Position numbers and translations under genes: made by a program
NCBI GenBank assembly: GCA_900755095.1
Contig: CAAEFE010000040.1
Span: 15,910-79,909, forward strand
Source of the DNA: an uncultured Bacteroides sp.
GTDB taxonomy: Bacteria; Bacteroidota; Bacteroidia; Bacteroidales; Bacteroidaceae
Length of the DNA stretch: 64,000 nucleotides
Direction of reading: 5' to 3'
Part shown: piece after piece, positions 18,991 to 29,400 of the stretch
How positions within the stretch are numbered: position 1 is the stretch's first letter
How the letters are laid out: each line of letters begins with the position of its first letter
The notes under the pieces: generated by a model
What the model was told of the DNA's origin: nothing
What the model saw: the letters and a program-made list of their open reading frames with translations, nothing else
Databases searched by the model: none

Positions 18991-19141
18991 ATCAGTGAAT
19001 TCCGAATATGAATCTGCTGGCTTGAGATTTATGTTCATTTCGGTTCGGAAAAGAACATAAAATGCTATTACTGATAATAATACATTACTATGCAGCTTTC
19101 AATTTATTCTCTTATTAGCATTATTTATCTTATTACCAAGC

Positions 19142-19219
19142 GAGCTTTCGTTTGACAGTTGTTGAACGAAAGCTTGACTTTAGTTAAACTATCGTTCGAC
19201 TTAAGTCAAACGAAAACTC
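19142..19219. repeat. Imperfect inverted repeat with nested arms
   Basis: The outer arms GAGCTTTCGTTTGAC (19142-19156) and GTCAAACGAAAACTC (19205-19219) match at 14 of 15 positions across a 48-base loop. The loop contains a second copy of related sequence (AACGAAAGC at 19165-19173, TCGTTCGAC at 19192-19200), so alternative stems are possible. The function is unknown; it may be a transcript-end structure for the sensor gene or a repeat remnant. Confidence 0.6.
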
Positions 19220-19452
19220 ATTAGGCAATGAAATAAATATCAATAGGGAAGCTATTACTTAAAAGTAGCCAATAAGATCATTATTGTATCTAAAAGGAGT
19301 AATATTCTACATAACGAATACTGAAAGCTAATTCCCGAAAATCTTCAACCTTTAAAGAAGAAATACATTCTTTACCCCATACAAACAAAAACATTAGACA
19401 AAAATGAAAGACTATTCAACAATACCAATAGTCGTAAAATTGTCATACTCTA

Positions 19453-19460
19453 TATATTTG
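19453..19460 (+). promoter_or_regulatory. -7 element before the GH95-like gene (TATATTTG)
   Basis: TATATTTG matches TAnnTTTG and lies 25 bases before the ATG at 19486. With the terminator at 21828 it makes the GH95-like gene a single-gene transcription unit. Confidence 0.6.
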
Positions 19461-19485
19461 CAGAGAGAGCATTATTAATTAATAG

Positions 19486-21771
19486 ATGAAAAAGCATACT
19501 ATGAATTATTTAAACAAACTGTATTCTTACCTACTTTTATCATTAATCAGCATTCTTTTTGTGAATGCTCACCCGGCAACTATAAAACAAGATATTGACT
19601 GGCCCCAATTTATGAGTCAACAAGATATGATATGGGAAAAGTTACCCGAATATTGGTATGATTCCGCCTTTTTAGGTAACGGAAAGCTTGGGCTAATGAT
19701 TTATAAAGAACCTGGAAAGAACTACTTGCGCTTAGAAACAGGCAACTGCGATGTACATGATCACCGCACTAAAAGAGATGTATTCGGAATCCCTAGACTA
19801 CTTACCGGACATTTTGCCCTACATCCTAAGGGCAAAATAATCAATGGAACGATGCATCTTGACCTTTGGAATGCTGAAGTTTCAACAGATATTACGACAA
19901 CTAAAGGAGTCATCCACTTGCGAAGTTTTGTCCATGCGGATGAAATGATGATAATAGTAAAAGCAACAACAGAAGGAGACGAACATGACTTCCAATGGGA
20001 ATGGATAGCAGCTGAAGCTAATAGTCCTCGTTATTTGATTTTCAAAAGACAAGGAAAAGCCAATAAAATACCAAAAGATTACGAACTTAATCCGACAGCA
20101 AAAATCAGTAATGAGAAAGAAGTCAATCTATCTGTCCAGAAATTATTGGCAGGAGGAGAAACGAGCATTGGATGGCAAGAAACACATAACCCCGAAACAG
20201 AACGCACCTTATGGATAAACCTAACACATACATATCCTCAAAACAATTCGAGTGAAATATGCAAAGCTGAAATCCGAAAAGCTATACGTAAAGGTTATCA
20301 CCCCATGCAAAAAACACATCGTAAATGGTGGAATACTTTCTATCCTAGTAGTTTCATAACACTGCCGGAAGCACAAAAAGAAAACTTCTACTGGATACAG
20401 ATGTATAAATTAGCCTCTGCAACACGTGGTGATCGTGCTCTAATAGATAACACAGGCCCGTGGCTAACCGAAACCCCATGGCCGAATGTCTGGTGGAATC
20501 TCAATGTTCAACTTACCTATTGGGCACTGAATACTTCCGACCATCTAGATCTGGCAGCTTCTTTAGAAAATGCCCTCTACAATCATATAGATCAGTTACG
20601 CCTCAACATTCCCAAAGCTTACCGCCATAACTCATTAGGAATAGGGGTTGCTTCCAATTTAGAATGTATGACTACAGAAGTAGGAATTCCAGGAAAAGGC
20701 AAAGCTCAAGTAGGACTACTTCCATGGGCCTGTCACAACCTATGGCTTATCTACCGACATAAAATGGATGATGATATTTTACGAAATAAATTATTTCCTT
20801 TATTAAAAGAATCAATCAACTACTATTTGCATTTCCTGAAAGAAGGAGACGATGGAAAACTTCATCTCCCAGCAACTTACTCCCCCGAATATGACACCGT
20901 GGAAGATTGCAATTTCGACCTCGCTCTGCTACGTTGGGGATGCCAAACACTACTAGAATCAGCCCATCGTCTGAATATCCAAGATTCATTGATTGAGACA
21001 TGGAAAAATGTGCTTCTTAAACTGACTCCTTACCCCACAGACGAGAATGGATTACTTATCGGAAAAGATATGCCGTATGCTTTCTCACACAGACATTATT
21101 CACATTTACTTGCTATTTATCCTCTATACTTAATTAATAAAGAACAACCGAATGATATTGAAATGATTGAGAAATCATTGTCTTTTTGGCAAAGCAAGCC
21201 CACAGCTCTCCTAGGTTACTCATGCACAGGAGCATCTTCCATTTCCTCTGCTATCGGAAAGGGAGACGATGCACTAGCCTATCTAAATAAATTATTTGGT
21301 AAATTTCTTAGTTCGACGACTATGTATAAAGAAAGTGGGCCAGTTATTGAGACACCTTTATCTGCCGCCCAAAGCATTCACGATATGTTATTACAGAGTT
21401 GGGGGGGAAAGATTCGCATTTTCCCAGCTATCCCCGCTACATGGAAAGACATTGCTTATTCAGGTCTGCGCACGGAAGGGGCATTTAAAGTATCTGCCAG
21501 TAGAAAGCAAGGAAAGACACAATTTATCCATATTAAAAGTCTGGCAGGAGAGCCTTGCATTGTAACGACTGATATAGTTAACCCTATTTTTGAAGGAAAA
21601 AGAAACTTCACTATACAATCATTCCCAAACAACACCTTCCAAATTGATTTAAAGAAAGGAGAAGAGGTCTTCATTTCCCCCCAAGGAGAAAAGCCAGATT
21701 TTATCATTTCTCCGATTCCTCATACTTCTAAAAATCATTATGGATTAAAAATCATTCACCAGAGGAGGTAA
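19486..21771 (+). CDS. GH95-like (alpha-L-fucosidase clan) secreted protein, atypical active site
   Basis: A 761-residue protein with a Sec signal (ending VNAHPA). The N-terminal beta domain has the GH95 signature AFLGNGKLGLMIYK; the (alpha/alpha)6 barrel includes the N-x-N motif WWNLNVQLTYW (Asn about 338 and 340), YSPEYD (Glu about 468), SHRHYSHLLAIYPLYL and MLLQSWGGKIRIFPAIP. In canonical GH95 enzymes a catalytic Asp sits in an IDGNFG segment twelve residues before MLLQS. Here that position is Glu (about 622) in the segment VIETPLSAA, so the active site is altered. It has its own promoter and terminator between the hybrid sensor and the PL12 operon. Heparan sulfate contains no fucose, so its substrate is unclear; it may be an acquired accessory gene. 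Confidence 0.75.
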   Translation: MKKHTMNYLNKLYSYLLLSLISILFVNAHPATIKQDIDWPQFMSQQDMIWEKLPEYWYDSAFLGNGKLGLMIYKEPGKNYLRLETGNCDVHDHRTKRDVFGIPRLLTGHFALHPKGKIINGTMHLDLWNAEVSTDITTTKGVIHLRSFVHADEMMIIVKATTEGDEHDFQWEWIAAEANSPRYLIFKRQGKANKIPKDYELNPTAKISNEKEVNLSVQKLLAGGETSIGWQETHNPETERTLWINLTHTYPQNNSSEICKAEIRKAIRKGYHPMQKTHRKWWNTFYPSSFITLPEAQKENFYWIQMYKLASATRGDRALIDNTGPWLTETPWPNVWWNLNVQLTYWALNTSDHLDLAASLENALYNHIDQLRLNIPKAYRHNSLGIGVASNLECMTTEVGIPGKGKAQVGLLPWACHNLWLIYRHKMDDDILRNKLFPLLKESINYYLHFLKEGDDGKLHLPATYSPEYDTVEDCNFDLALLRWGCQTLLESAHRLNIQDSLIETWKNVLLKLTPYPTDENGLLIGKDMPYAFSHRHYSHLLAIYPLYLINKEQPNDIEMIEKSLSFWQSKPTALLGYSCTGASSISSAIGKGDDALAYLNKLFGKFLSSTTMYKESGPVIETPLSAAQSIHDMLLQSWGGKIRIFPAIPATWKDIAYSGLRTEGAFKVSASRKQGKTQFIHIKSLAGEPCIVTTDIVNPIFEGKRNFTIQSFPNNTFQIDLKKGEEVFISPQGEKPDFIISPIPHTSKNHYGLKIIHQRR

Positions 21772-21827
21772 AAATGTACAAAACCAACCTTGTAAACACT
21801 GGTAGATTAGATTACATTATGATACAT

Positions 21828-21862
21828 AAAAAGCCTGCTATCAGATCCGTAACAGGCTTTTT
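21828..21862 (+). terminator. Rho-independent terminator after the GH95-like gene
   Basis: AAAAAGCCTG (21828-21837) pairs with CAGGCTTTTT (21853-21862) across a 15-base loop, with the T-run inside the right arm. The symmetric A/T-runs would allow it to act on both strands. Confidence 0.82.
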
Positions 21863-21913
21863 AGACAGAAGTAATATATGATTCAACAAATTTAATATCA
21901 AAAAAATCATTTT

Positions 21914-21931
21914 TGAACAAAGTGTGAACAA
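21914..21931. promoter_or_regulatory. Candidate activator site: TGAACAA direct repeat
   Basis: TGAACAA occurs at 21914-21920 and again at 21925-21931, an 11-base (one helical turn) period, ending 29 bases before the -7 element at 21961. This spacing suits an AraC-type HTH dimer placed next to the RNA polymerase site, so it could be the operator of the hybrid sensor. This is an inference from geometry only. Confidence 0.4.
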
Positions 21932-21960
21932 GCCAGACTGTAGTCTATAATTTAATAAGC

Positions 21961-21968
21961 TAATTTTG
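21961..21968 (+). promoter_or_regulatory. -7 element of the PL12-SusCD operon (TAATTTTG)
   Basis: TAATTTTG matches TAnnTTTG and lies 44 bases before the ATG of the first PL12 gene. It follows the terminator at 21828 and the TGAACAA pair, so it is the likely start of the polysaccharide-import operon. Confidence 0.55.
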
Positions 21969-22012
21969 CAAACAGTAAAATATAACTTTTAATAATTAAA
22001 ACCTAATAAAGT

Positions 22013-24232
22013 ATGAAGAACATCTTCTTTATTTGTATGTTCGCAACCGTTGCTTTTACCGGATGCGTAGATGATGATGATGACTTATTAACAGGTGAAG
22101 TTAGTCCAGGAGTAGAAATACTTCCTGAAAACAAACCTAATGAAGTTGTAGACTCAAAGTTATTTGAGATCATTAACCTCGATTACCCAGGATTAGAGAA
22201 AGTGAAAAAATTCTATGAAAATGGAGAATACTATTATGCAGCTAACGAATTACTAGAGTATTATAGAACAAGAGTAGACGTAAACAACCCTAATGTCAAC
22301 TTGATTAACCCAACAATTTCCGAGAAAGATCAACGCATTGCCGATCAAGCACTTGAACATCGTTTCTATGTAAAAGGATTCGCCGAAAGTGTAGATGAAG
22401 TAACTAAACTAGAAACATATTATTCTTTCTATGATGCATCTGCAAAGAAAATAGATTGGAATGCCAACGAAGATAAACAGAAAAAAGAGCAAGAATTCAG
22501 ATACCAACTTCATCGCCATCAATGGATGCTTCCCCAAGCAAAAGCATACCGTATTAGTAAAGATGAAAAATATATCCAATCATGGATTGAAGCATATGGC
22601 AGTTGGATCGAAACATTCCCATATACTCCCGGAACCATATTCCCACCAGCTGGCGGTTCCGAAAATGATGTAGACTATCAATGGAAAGGCCTACAAGTAG
22701 CAGAAAGAGTTCTTTCCCAAGTAGACATTATGCCCTATTTTATTCATTCCACAAATTTCACTCCGGAATGGCTTTCTACTTTCTTGGTTGCATTTGAAAA
22801 AGAGGTAGAGTGTATTCGATTGAATTATTATCAAAGTGGCAATATCTTAATTTCTCAATATCAAGCCGTAGCCACTGCTGGCATGCTAATGCCGGAATTT
22901 AAGAATGCATCAACATGGGCTACAGAAGGAACACAAGGATTAAACGAATCATTAGACACACAATTTAATGATGATGGAGTGGAATATGAGTTAGATTTTA
23001 GCTATCATACTGCTGCCATTAGTGACTTCCGAGAAATATATCTTATAGCTCAAGCTAACAACAAAACTAATTTATTGTCTCCCAGCTACATCAGCAAACT
23101 AAAGAAAGCAACAGAATTTGTTATGGATATGATTTACCCTAATTATACTATAGACAATTTCAATGATACCCGTTCAGCTTCATATTCTAAAAGCACTTTG
23201 TTGAATAGGCTAAAGGAATATTCTGCTATGTATCCTGACAATAATGAGCTATTATGGGTAGCAACAGAAGGAAAGAACGGAAGTAAACCTTCATACACAA
23301 CTAAAGCTTATAGCACCTCTGGTTATTATATGTTACGCAGCGGTTGGGATAAAGATGCAACCATGATGATTCTAAAGAACAACTACAATCCTACCAATCA
23401 ATGGCACTGCCAACCTGACAATGGAACCTTCGGTTTATACCGCAAAGATCGTAACTTCTTCCCTGATGCAGGTGTATTTACCTACAATACTGGAGCTGCT
23501 CGTACTAAATACGCTTCAACTGTTAATCATAATACAATGACTATTATGAGTAAAACCATTGGAGTTGCTAAGCCAACCGGCCAAGGTGGCGTAATGGAAG
23601 GAAAAATGATCAAATTAGAAACTAAAAATAATGTAGACATTTTAGTTACGGAAAACCAACAATCAGATGACATCACCCACCGTAGAACTGTATTCTTTGT
23701 TAATCAGAAATTCTTTGTGATTGTAGACGAAGGTTATGGCGCATCTACGCTTGGTACTAAGACAAATATAAATTTCCATCTGCTTAGTGATAAAGATACT
23801 CCTTCTGTATTTGACAAAAATCTGCAAACATCTGTAAACAATAATAAGTATTATCAGGCATACACTAATTTTGCTAGTAATAATATTTTTGCTGGCACAT
23901 TTACAGAAACGAGTCAAGATCTAACAGCCAAAGCATTATCTACAACAGATGTGACCAATGTAGTATCTACAAACACAGACAAAGAAGATGGTCCTATACG
24001 TCTAGGCTACCAAATCACTCTTCGTCAGCCTAAAATTACGCCTATTGAAATCAGCGCAACCCGCTATATAACAATTCTCTGCCCATTTGAAAACGATACA
24101 GAACGGGAGGAGCTGAAAGTTGATGCCAAATTTACTGATAATGAAGATGGAACGGCTGGAACGTTCCATTCAGAAGGGGTATCTATTCAAGTCACAGTCA
24201 AAGGTACAGTGTACGATCTTTCTTCAAAATAA
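22013..24232 (+). CDS. PL12-type heparan sulfate lyase, lipoprotein
   Basis: A 739-residue heparinase II/III-family lyase. The lipobox (VAFTGC) followed by an acidic DDDDD stretch suggests lipidation and export to the cell surface. The alpha/alpha toroid begins at INLDYPGLEKVKKFY and the beta-sandwich at about residue 430. Likely catalytic residues are the Asn about 277 (QSGNILI), the Tyr in ELDFSYHTAAI and the His in WHCQPDNGTFGLY. It matches the position of BT4662, a surface lyase that makes the first cuts in heparan sulfate (recollection). It is the first gene of an operon with the glycan-binding protein, SusC and SusD, and is a paralogue of the lyase at 32824. Confidence 0.92.
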   Translation: MKNIFFICMFATVAFTGCVDDDDDLLTGEVSPGVEILPENKPNEVVDSKLFEIINLDYPGLEKVKKFYENGEYYYAANELLEYYRTRVDVNNPNVNLINPTISEKDQRIADQALEHRFYVKGFAESVDEVTKLETYYSFYDASAKKIDWNANEDKQKKEQEFRYQLHRHQWMLPQAKAYRISKDEKYIQSWIEAYGSWIETFPYTPGTIFPPAGGSENDVDYQWKGLQVAERVLSQVDIMPYFIHSTNFTPEWLSTFLVAFEKEVECIRLNYYQSGNILISQYQAVATAGMLMPEFKNASTWATEGTQGLNESLDTQFNDDGVEYELDFSYHTAAISDFREIYLIAQANNKTNLLSPSYISKLKKATEFVMDMIYPNYTIDNFNDTRSASYSKSTLLNRLKEYSAMYPDNNELLWVATEGKNGSKPSYTTKAYSTSGYYMLRSGWDKDATMMILKNNYNPTNQWHCQPDNGTFGLYRKDRNFFPDAGVFTYNTGAARTKYASTVNHNTMTIMSKTIGVAKPTGQGGVMEGKMIKLETKNNVDILVTENQQSDDITHRRTVFFVNQKFFVIVDEGYGASTLGTKTNINFHLLSDKDTPSVFDKNLQTSVNNNKYYQAYTNFASNNIFAGTFTETSQDLTAKALSTTDVTNVVSTNTDKEDGPIRLGYQITLRQPKITPIEISATRYITILCPFENDTEREELKVDAKFTDNEDGTAGTFHSEGVSIQVTVKGTVYDLSSK

Positions 24233-24250
24233 ATCTAATAATCATATAAT

Positions 24251-26449
24251 ATGAAATCTAAATTACTAAAAGACATTTCTCATTTTTTAGGTGTCTTGAT
24301 GGCAGTTGTATTAGTCATGACCTATACATCTTGTTCAGATGAGGATACCACTGACACTACTGGTTTCGCACTTTATTATTTAGGCATGACCGATATAGGT
24401 CCATCTATGAGCGGGATCATTTCAGAGCCTTCTTACAAAGGGAGCGTTCCTTCCGATTTTACAATCACAAGCATCACATTAAACGGTGAACCTTATATGG
24501 GTAGTGATTTTATTATCAATAAAGAAACCGGTGCTATTGAAATCAATAGTGCAAAAGACACACCGGTAGGCTTATATAAAATTTCCATTTCATGTATGGC
24601 TGGTGGTTCGTATCATGAGTACAAGGATATTGTAGAAGTAAACATGATGAAACCTGTACCGGATGGCATCACTGTAGAACCTAATGAAATTCAAATAGAA
24701 TACAGCATTGTTTCAGATGCAGAAAGCACGGAAGAATTACCTACAGCACAAGTTAAGACTGATGGTAATCATGTATCTATTACCAAATATGAAATAGCAA
24801 AAAGTGACATTTCTTCATTCTTCAATATCTCCCAAACAGGAGAAATTACAATTGTAAGAGGAAGCGATATTGCACCTGGAATACATACTCTTTCATTAAA
24901 ACTCACTACCGGCGCATCGTCTGAAGATGAAGGAATCTTTGAGAATGCATTGACTATCAATGTCACATCTAAACCTTTAGGATTAACTTATGAACCTAAC
25001 GAAGGATTGATAGAAGCTGAAACAGCGGAAGGACCCGAAACCACTTTCAAAAGTGAAGCTCCAATGCTAAAAGGCTCTTTGGAAAATATAGCCTATTCTA
25101 TTAAAAGCATCGAACCATCAACGGATAAAATTAAAATTGATCCGACAACAGGTGTACTCTCTGTCGACAAACATCACGGCTTTGAAATAGGTCAGGAATA
25201 TGTAATATCTGTAAAAGTAGCAAATAAATATGCTACAGATGGAGTATCATTTAACAATGTATATACTCTTAAAGTAGTAAACAGAATTGTACCTGTAGCA
25301 AACTTTAGCTATCCTGTGAATGTAGAAATATATGAATCATCACCATTAAAAGTAACTCCTGATGAAGGACTTGAAGGAGATGGGATTACGTTCACATTAA
25401 AGGATGATCTAAATAAACAGTTGTCTATTGACAAAAATGGAGTAGTATCTGCAAAGAAAGGCCACACCATACCAAACGGAGACTATACCATTACAGTGAC
25501 TGCATCTAATACTAAAAATTCAAAAGAAGCGTCATTCAACTTAAAGGTTAAGAATAATCCGAATAAATTTAGCTTCATACGCTACGGAAATAACATTGGG
25601 GTAGATGCAATAAGCAATGCCAATCAATTTAGAATCACAGTAGATAAAGCAGCCGATGCTGCTACGATTCTAAGTAAATTCACAATAGAAGCTCCTACTA
25701 CAGATATCACAGGAAAAAATGTACGATGGAGTATCAGAAACGGAAAGAACTGTGATAAGTTGGAAATAGATGAAAATGGTAAGATTTCATTTGCAAATGC
25801 TATATGGCCAGGATTAGATGCAACAGATCCAGTAGCCACAAATGGTTCAGGATTCTTCTTTGTTACAGCCACTGTTGGTGAAGACAAAGATTCTGAATTC
25901 TCACTGGAAGTACCTGTCTTTATACATTATGACTTGGTTATAGCTGGTGTTCATGTATTATATAATCCATTTGTATTCCAAGTTAATCCAAAAACAATTG
26001 GTAATAGTACTTATTCTGAAAAACCAATTATTAAAGGTATAGATGCGGAAGCTTTATCATTGTTCACTTTAGACTACAGACGTTCATTTAACTATACGGC
26101 AATTAGCGGTACATTTACCAATGGCGATCCTAAAACTTCTAACTTCCTGAACACTCTCTGGACTAAATTCGGAGAAGACTCTGGTAGAGGGGTTAACACA
26201 GGTTCCAGGAATGCTATTTCCTATTATGCCAATATAGAGAAAAATAAAAACACTTTAAGTTATGCTATAGGATATGTTGATCCTACTAACGGGCTTGCCC
26301 TCAAATTGAATCCTAATAAATGGGTTTTAGACGGAGAGTATCCTAATGGTATATTCACAGGTCAGATGACTTTCGATAAAACTGGAGCAGATCCTCAAAA
26401 AGGTAGTCAGGTGTTCCCGCTAATCATCTGGTTCGATCCTAACTTCTAA
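24251..26449 (+). CDS. Surface glycan-binding lipoprotein (SusE-position)
   Basis: A 732-residue lipoprotein (lipobox TYTSC followed by SDEDTTD, a Bacteroides lipoprotein export-like acidic stretch). It consists of tandem Ig/cadherin-like beta domains, seen as repeated units of the form ...IDxxTGxLSV...G.Y.I.V.. (for example PTTGVLSVDKHHGFEIGQEY and IDKNGVVSAKKGHTIPNGDY), and a unique C-terminal domain from about residue 570. No enzyme motif is visible. It lies directly before SusC, the position of BT4661, and probably binds heparan sulfate chains at the cell surface. Confidence 0.85.
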   Translation: MKSKLLKDISHFLGVLMAVVLVMTYTSCSDEDTTDTTGFALYYLGMTDIGPSMSGIISEPSYKGSVPSDFTITSITLNGEPYMGSDFIINKETGAIEINSAKDTPVGLYKISISCMAGGSYHEYKDIVEVNMMKPVPDGITVEPNEIQIEYSIVSDAESTEELPTAQVKTDGNHVSITKYEIAKSDISSFFNISQTGEITIVRGSDIAPGIHTLSLKLTTGASSEDEGIFENALTINVTSKPLGLTYEPNEGLIEAETAEGPETTFKSEAPMLKGSLENIAYSIKSIEPSTDKIKIDPTTGVLSVDKHHGFEIGQEYVISVKVANKYATDGVSFNNVYTLKVVNRIVPVANFSYPVNVEIYESSPLKVTPDEGLEGDGITFTLKDDLNKQLSIDKNGVVSAKKGHTIPNGDYTITVTASNTKNSKEASFNLKVKNNPNKFSFIRYGNNIGVDAISNANQFRITVDKAADAATILSKFTIEAPTTDITGKNVRWSIRNGKNCDKLEIDENGKISFANAIWPGLDATDPVATNGSGFFFVTATVGEDKDSEFSLEVPVFIHYDLVIAGVHVLYNPFVFQVNPKTIGNSTYSEKPIIKGIDAEALSLFTLDYRRSFNYTAISGTFTNGDPKTSNFLNTLWTKFGEDSGRGVNTGSRNAISYYANIEKNKNTLSYAIGYVDPTNGLALKLNPNKWVLDGEYPNGIFTGQMTFDKTGADPQKGSQVFPLIIWFDPNF

Positions 26450-26475
26450 ATACTAATACGTTAAAAATAGAAATT

Positions 26476-29400
26476 ATGTATAACATAAACAATCTAATTA
26501 AATCAATAAGCATAAGAGGGTATTTCACCCTCTTAGCACTGATAGTCACAATCAGCGTATATGCTCAAGAATTAACTTTAAAAGGTGTTATTGTAGACGA
26601 AACAGACACACCTCTTATTGGAGCAACTATACAAGCTAAAGGCACCTCGACAGGAGCTATCACAGATTTTGATGGAAAATTTACTCTAAAAGCAAAAAAA
26701 GGAGCTACAATTTCTATCTCTTACATTGGTTATAAAACACAAGAACTAAAATTCAATGGTCAAAGATCCATTAATATAAAAATGGTTCCAGATAACCAGG
26801 CACTAGATGAGGTAGTAGTAGTTGGATATGGCGCGATGAAACGTAGCGATTTGACAGGTTCTGTTGCTTCTGTTGCTGCCAAAGATATTGAAGGATTTCA
26901 AACAAGTTCTGTAGCAGGTGCATTAGGTGGACAAATAGCCGGAGTGCAAATCACATCTACAGATGGTACTCCTGGTGCAGGGTTCAACATCAACATTCGT
27001 GGTGTAGGAAGTCTGACAGGTGATTCAAGCCCGCTCTACATTGTAGACGGTTTTCAGGTAGACGACATTGATTATTTATCAAATTCAGATATTGAATCTA
27101 TTGAAGTACTTAAAGACGCTTCATCTTCTGCCATTTATGGTGCACGTGCAGCAAATGGTGTTGTGATGATTACAACAAAATCAGGAAAAAGCGGGAAACC
27201 ACAAATTAGCTATAATGGTTCTGCAAGTTATCGTAAAATCTCTAAAACATTGGATGTATTATCTCCCTACGAATTTGTGAAATTACAGGGTGAAGTTAAT
27301 AATGATCTCTTGAGCAGTTACATTTCTGACAAAGAATTTGATGATGCCGGAAAACCAATTAGATACCATTCATTAGAAGATTATGTAGGCGTAAAAGGAG
27401 TAGATTGGCAAGAAGAGACTTTCAACCCGACTTGGTCTCAAGATCATAATTTCTCTCTTAGAGGTGGTAGCAATGATACACAATATAATGCGGCTTTTTC
27501 TCGCTATGTAGAAAACGGTATCTTCAACAACAGCGGTTTTGACAAAACAACAGCTAAGTTTCGTATAGATCAAAAGATTAATAAAAATATATCGTTCAAT
27601 GCAACTATTAACTATGCTTTAACTAATCGTAAAGGTGTAGGAACAACAGCTGATTCCGGACGCTTCAATATGTTAGCTCAGATACTTAGCGCACGTCCCA
27701 CAGGTGGAAATAAGCTAACCGACGAAGAATTATTGCATTCGGCCATTGACCCGGAAATGCTAGAAACAGGCGAAAGCCTAGCACAGGTTAATCCTGTTAT
27801 GCAAACTCAATCTGTAACTAACAATAAACGTGGCGAAATGTGGTCTGGAAATGCATCTGTAAGCTGGCAGATCATACAAGGACTTACTTTTAAGAGTGCC
27901 GGGACATATAATACAACCAATAGCCGCACTGACATTTTTTATAAAAATGGCTCTAAGGAAGCATATCGTAATGGTGAACAACCTTATGGACGTACAACCA
28001 TGCAACGCGATGTACGCTGGACCAACTTTAATACTTTAACCTGGAAACAAAAGGTAAAGAAACATAATTATGATGTCATGCTAGGACACGAAGTATCCTA
28101 CAAAAGTACAGAATATTTGTTAGGTGAAGCAATGGGATTCCCTTTCGATCAAATGGAAAATGACAACATGGGGCTAGGTGCAACTCCAAGTAAGGTTGAA
28201 AGTACTTACTATGATAAAACGTTATTATCATTTTATGCACGTGCTAACTATAATTACGACAATCGTTATCTATTTACAGCAACAGTACGTGCCGATGGTT
28301 CTACGGTATTCTCATCAAATAAGAAATGGGGATTCTTCCCTTCTTTCTCTGCAGCGTGGCGTGTATCAGAAGAAGCATTCATGAAAGATATTAAATGGAT
28401 TTCAAATTTCAAAATTCGTTTAGGTTGGGGTACAGTAGGAAATGACAATATACCTAACTATCTATCTCTGGACCTATATGAAGCAAATAAATATGGCATA
28501 GGCAATAGTAGTGTTACTGTTTTAAATCCTAAACAACTTAGAAATAAGAATTTGAAATGGGAAGGATCAAACACTACTAACTTAGGTATTGACTTAGGTT
28601 TCTTTGACAACCGCCTAAATTTAACCGCTGAATTCTTTATCAAGAATACAAAAGACTTGCTATTGTCACAATCACTGGCACATATTACAGGATTTGACTC
28701 ACAAATGCAAAACGTAGGAAAAATTCAAAATAAGGGTATTGAATTAAGTTTAAACAGCACCAATATTCAAACTCGGAATTTTACTTGGCAAACCAACTTT
28801 AATATATCATTCATCAGGAATACATTGAAGTCACTGGCGTCAGGAGTAAACTACATGCAAGCACGTTCTGGCTTTGATAGCAATTTCACTTCATATGATT
28901 ATATGGCTATTGTCGGACAATCGCTTGGTCTGATTTACGGATATGAATTTGATGGTATTTATCAATATTCAGATTTTTATTCAGTTCCGGGTTCCAGCAC
29001 TTTAATATTAAAGGAAGGCGTAACAAGCAATCCAAGTCTTGGAAACAGATTGTCTCCGGGAGCAGTTAAATATAAAGATCAAGATGGTGATGGAGTAATA
29101 ACAACTAAAGACCGTACTGTTATCGGTAATGCTTTGCCTAAATGGTATGGTGGTATCACTAACACATTCAACTATAAAGGTATTGATTTTAGCTTTATGT
29201 TGCAATTCAATTACGGCAATGACATTTATAATGCAACCCGTTTGTATGCAACTCAAACCAATACACAACGTAGAAACCAATTAGCAGAAGTAGCAGACCG
29301 TTGGAGTCCGACAAACGCTTCAAACAAGGTACCTCGCTACAATGGATACGTAGTAAACGATGTGTATTCACGATTTGTAGAAGATGGTTCTTTCCTACGT

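Larger units (their letters stand above)
18991..19485. other. Intergenic region between sensor and GH95-like gene
   Basis: 495 bases without a convincing gene. It contains an imperfect inverted repeat at 19142-19219 and a promoter element at 19453-19460; the rest is AT-rich sequence in which I see nothing else. No terminator with a clear T-run was found right after the hybrid sensor gene. Confidence 0.6.

Noticed and set aside
21828..21862. Riboswitch or attenuator before the PL12 gene
   Set aside because: It is a simple hairpin with T-run soon after a stop codon, and a promoter element lies downstream of it.
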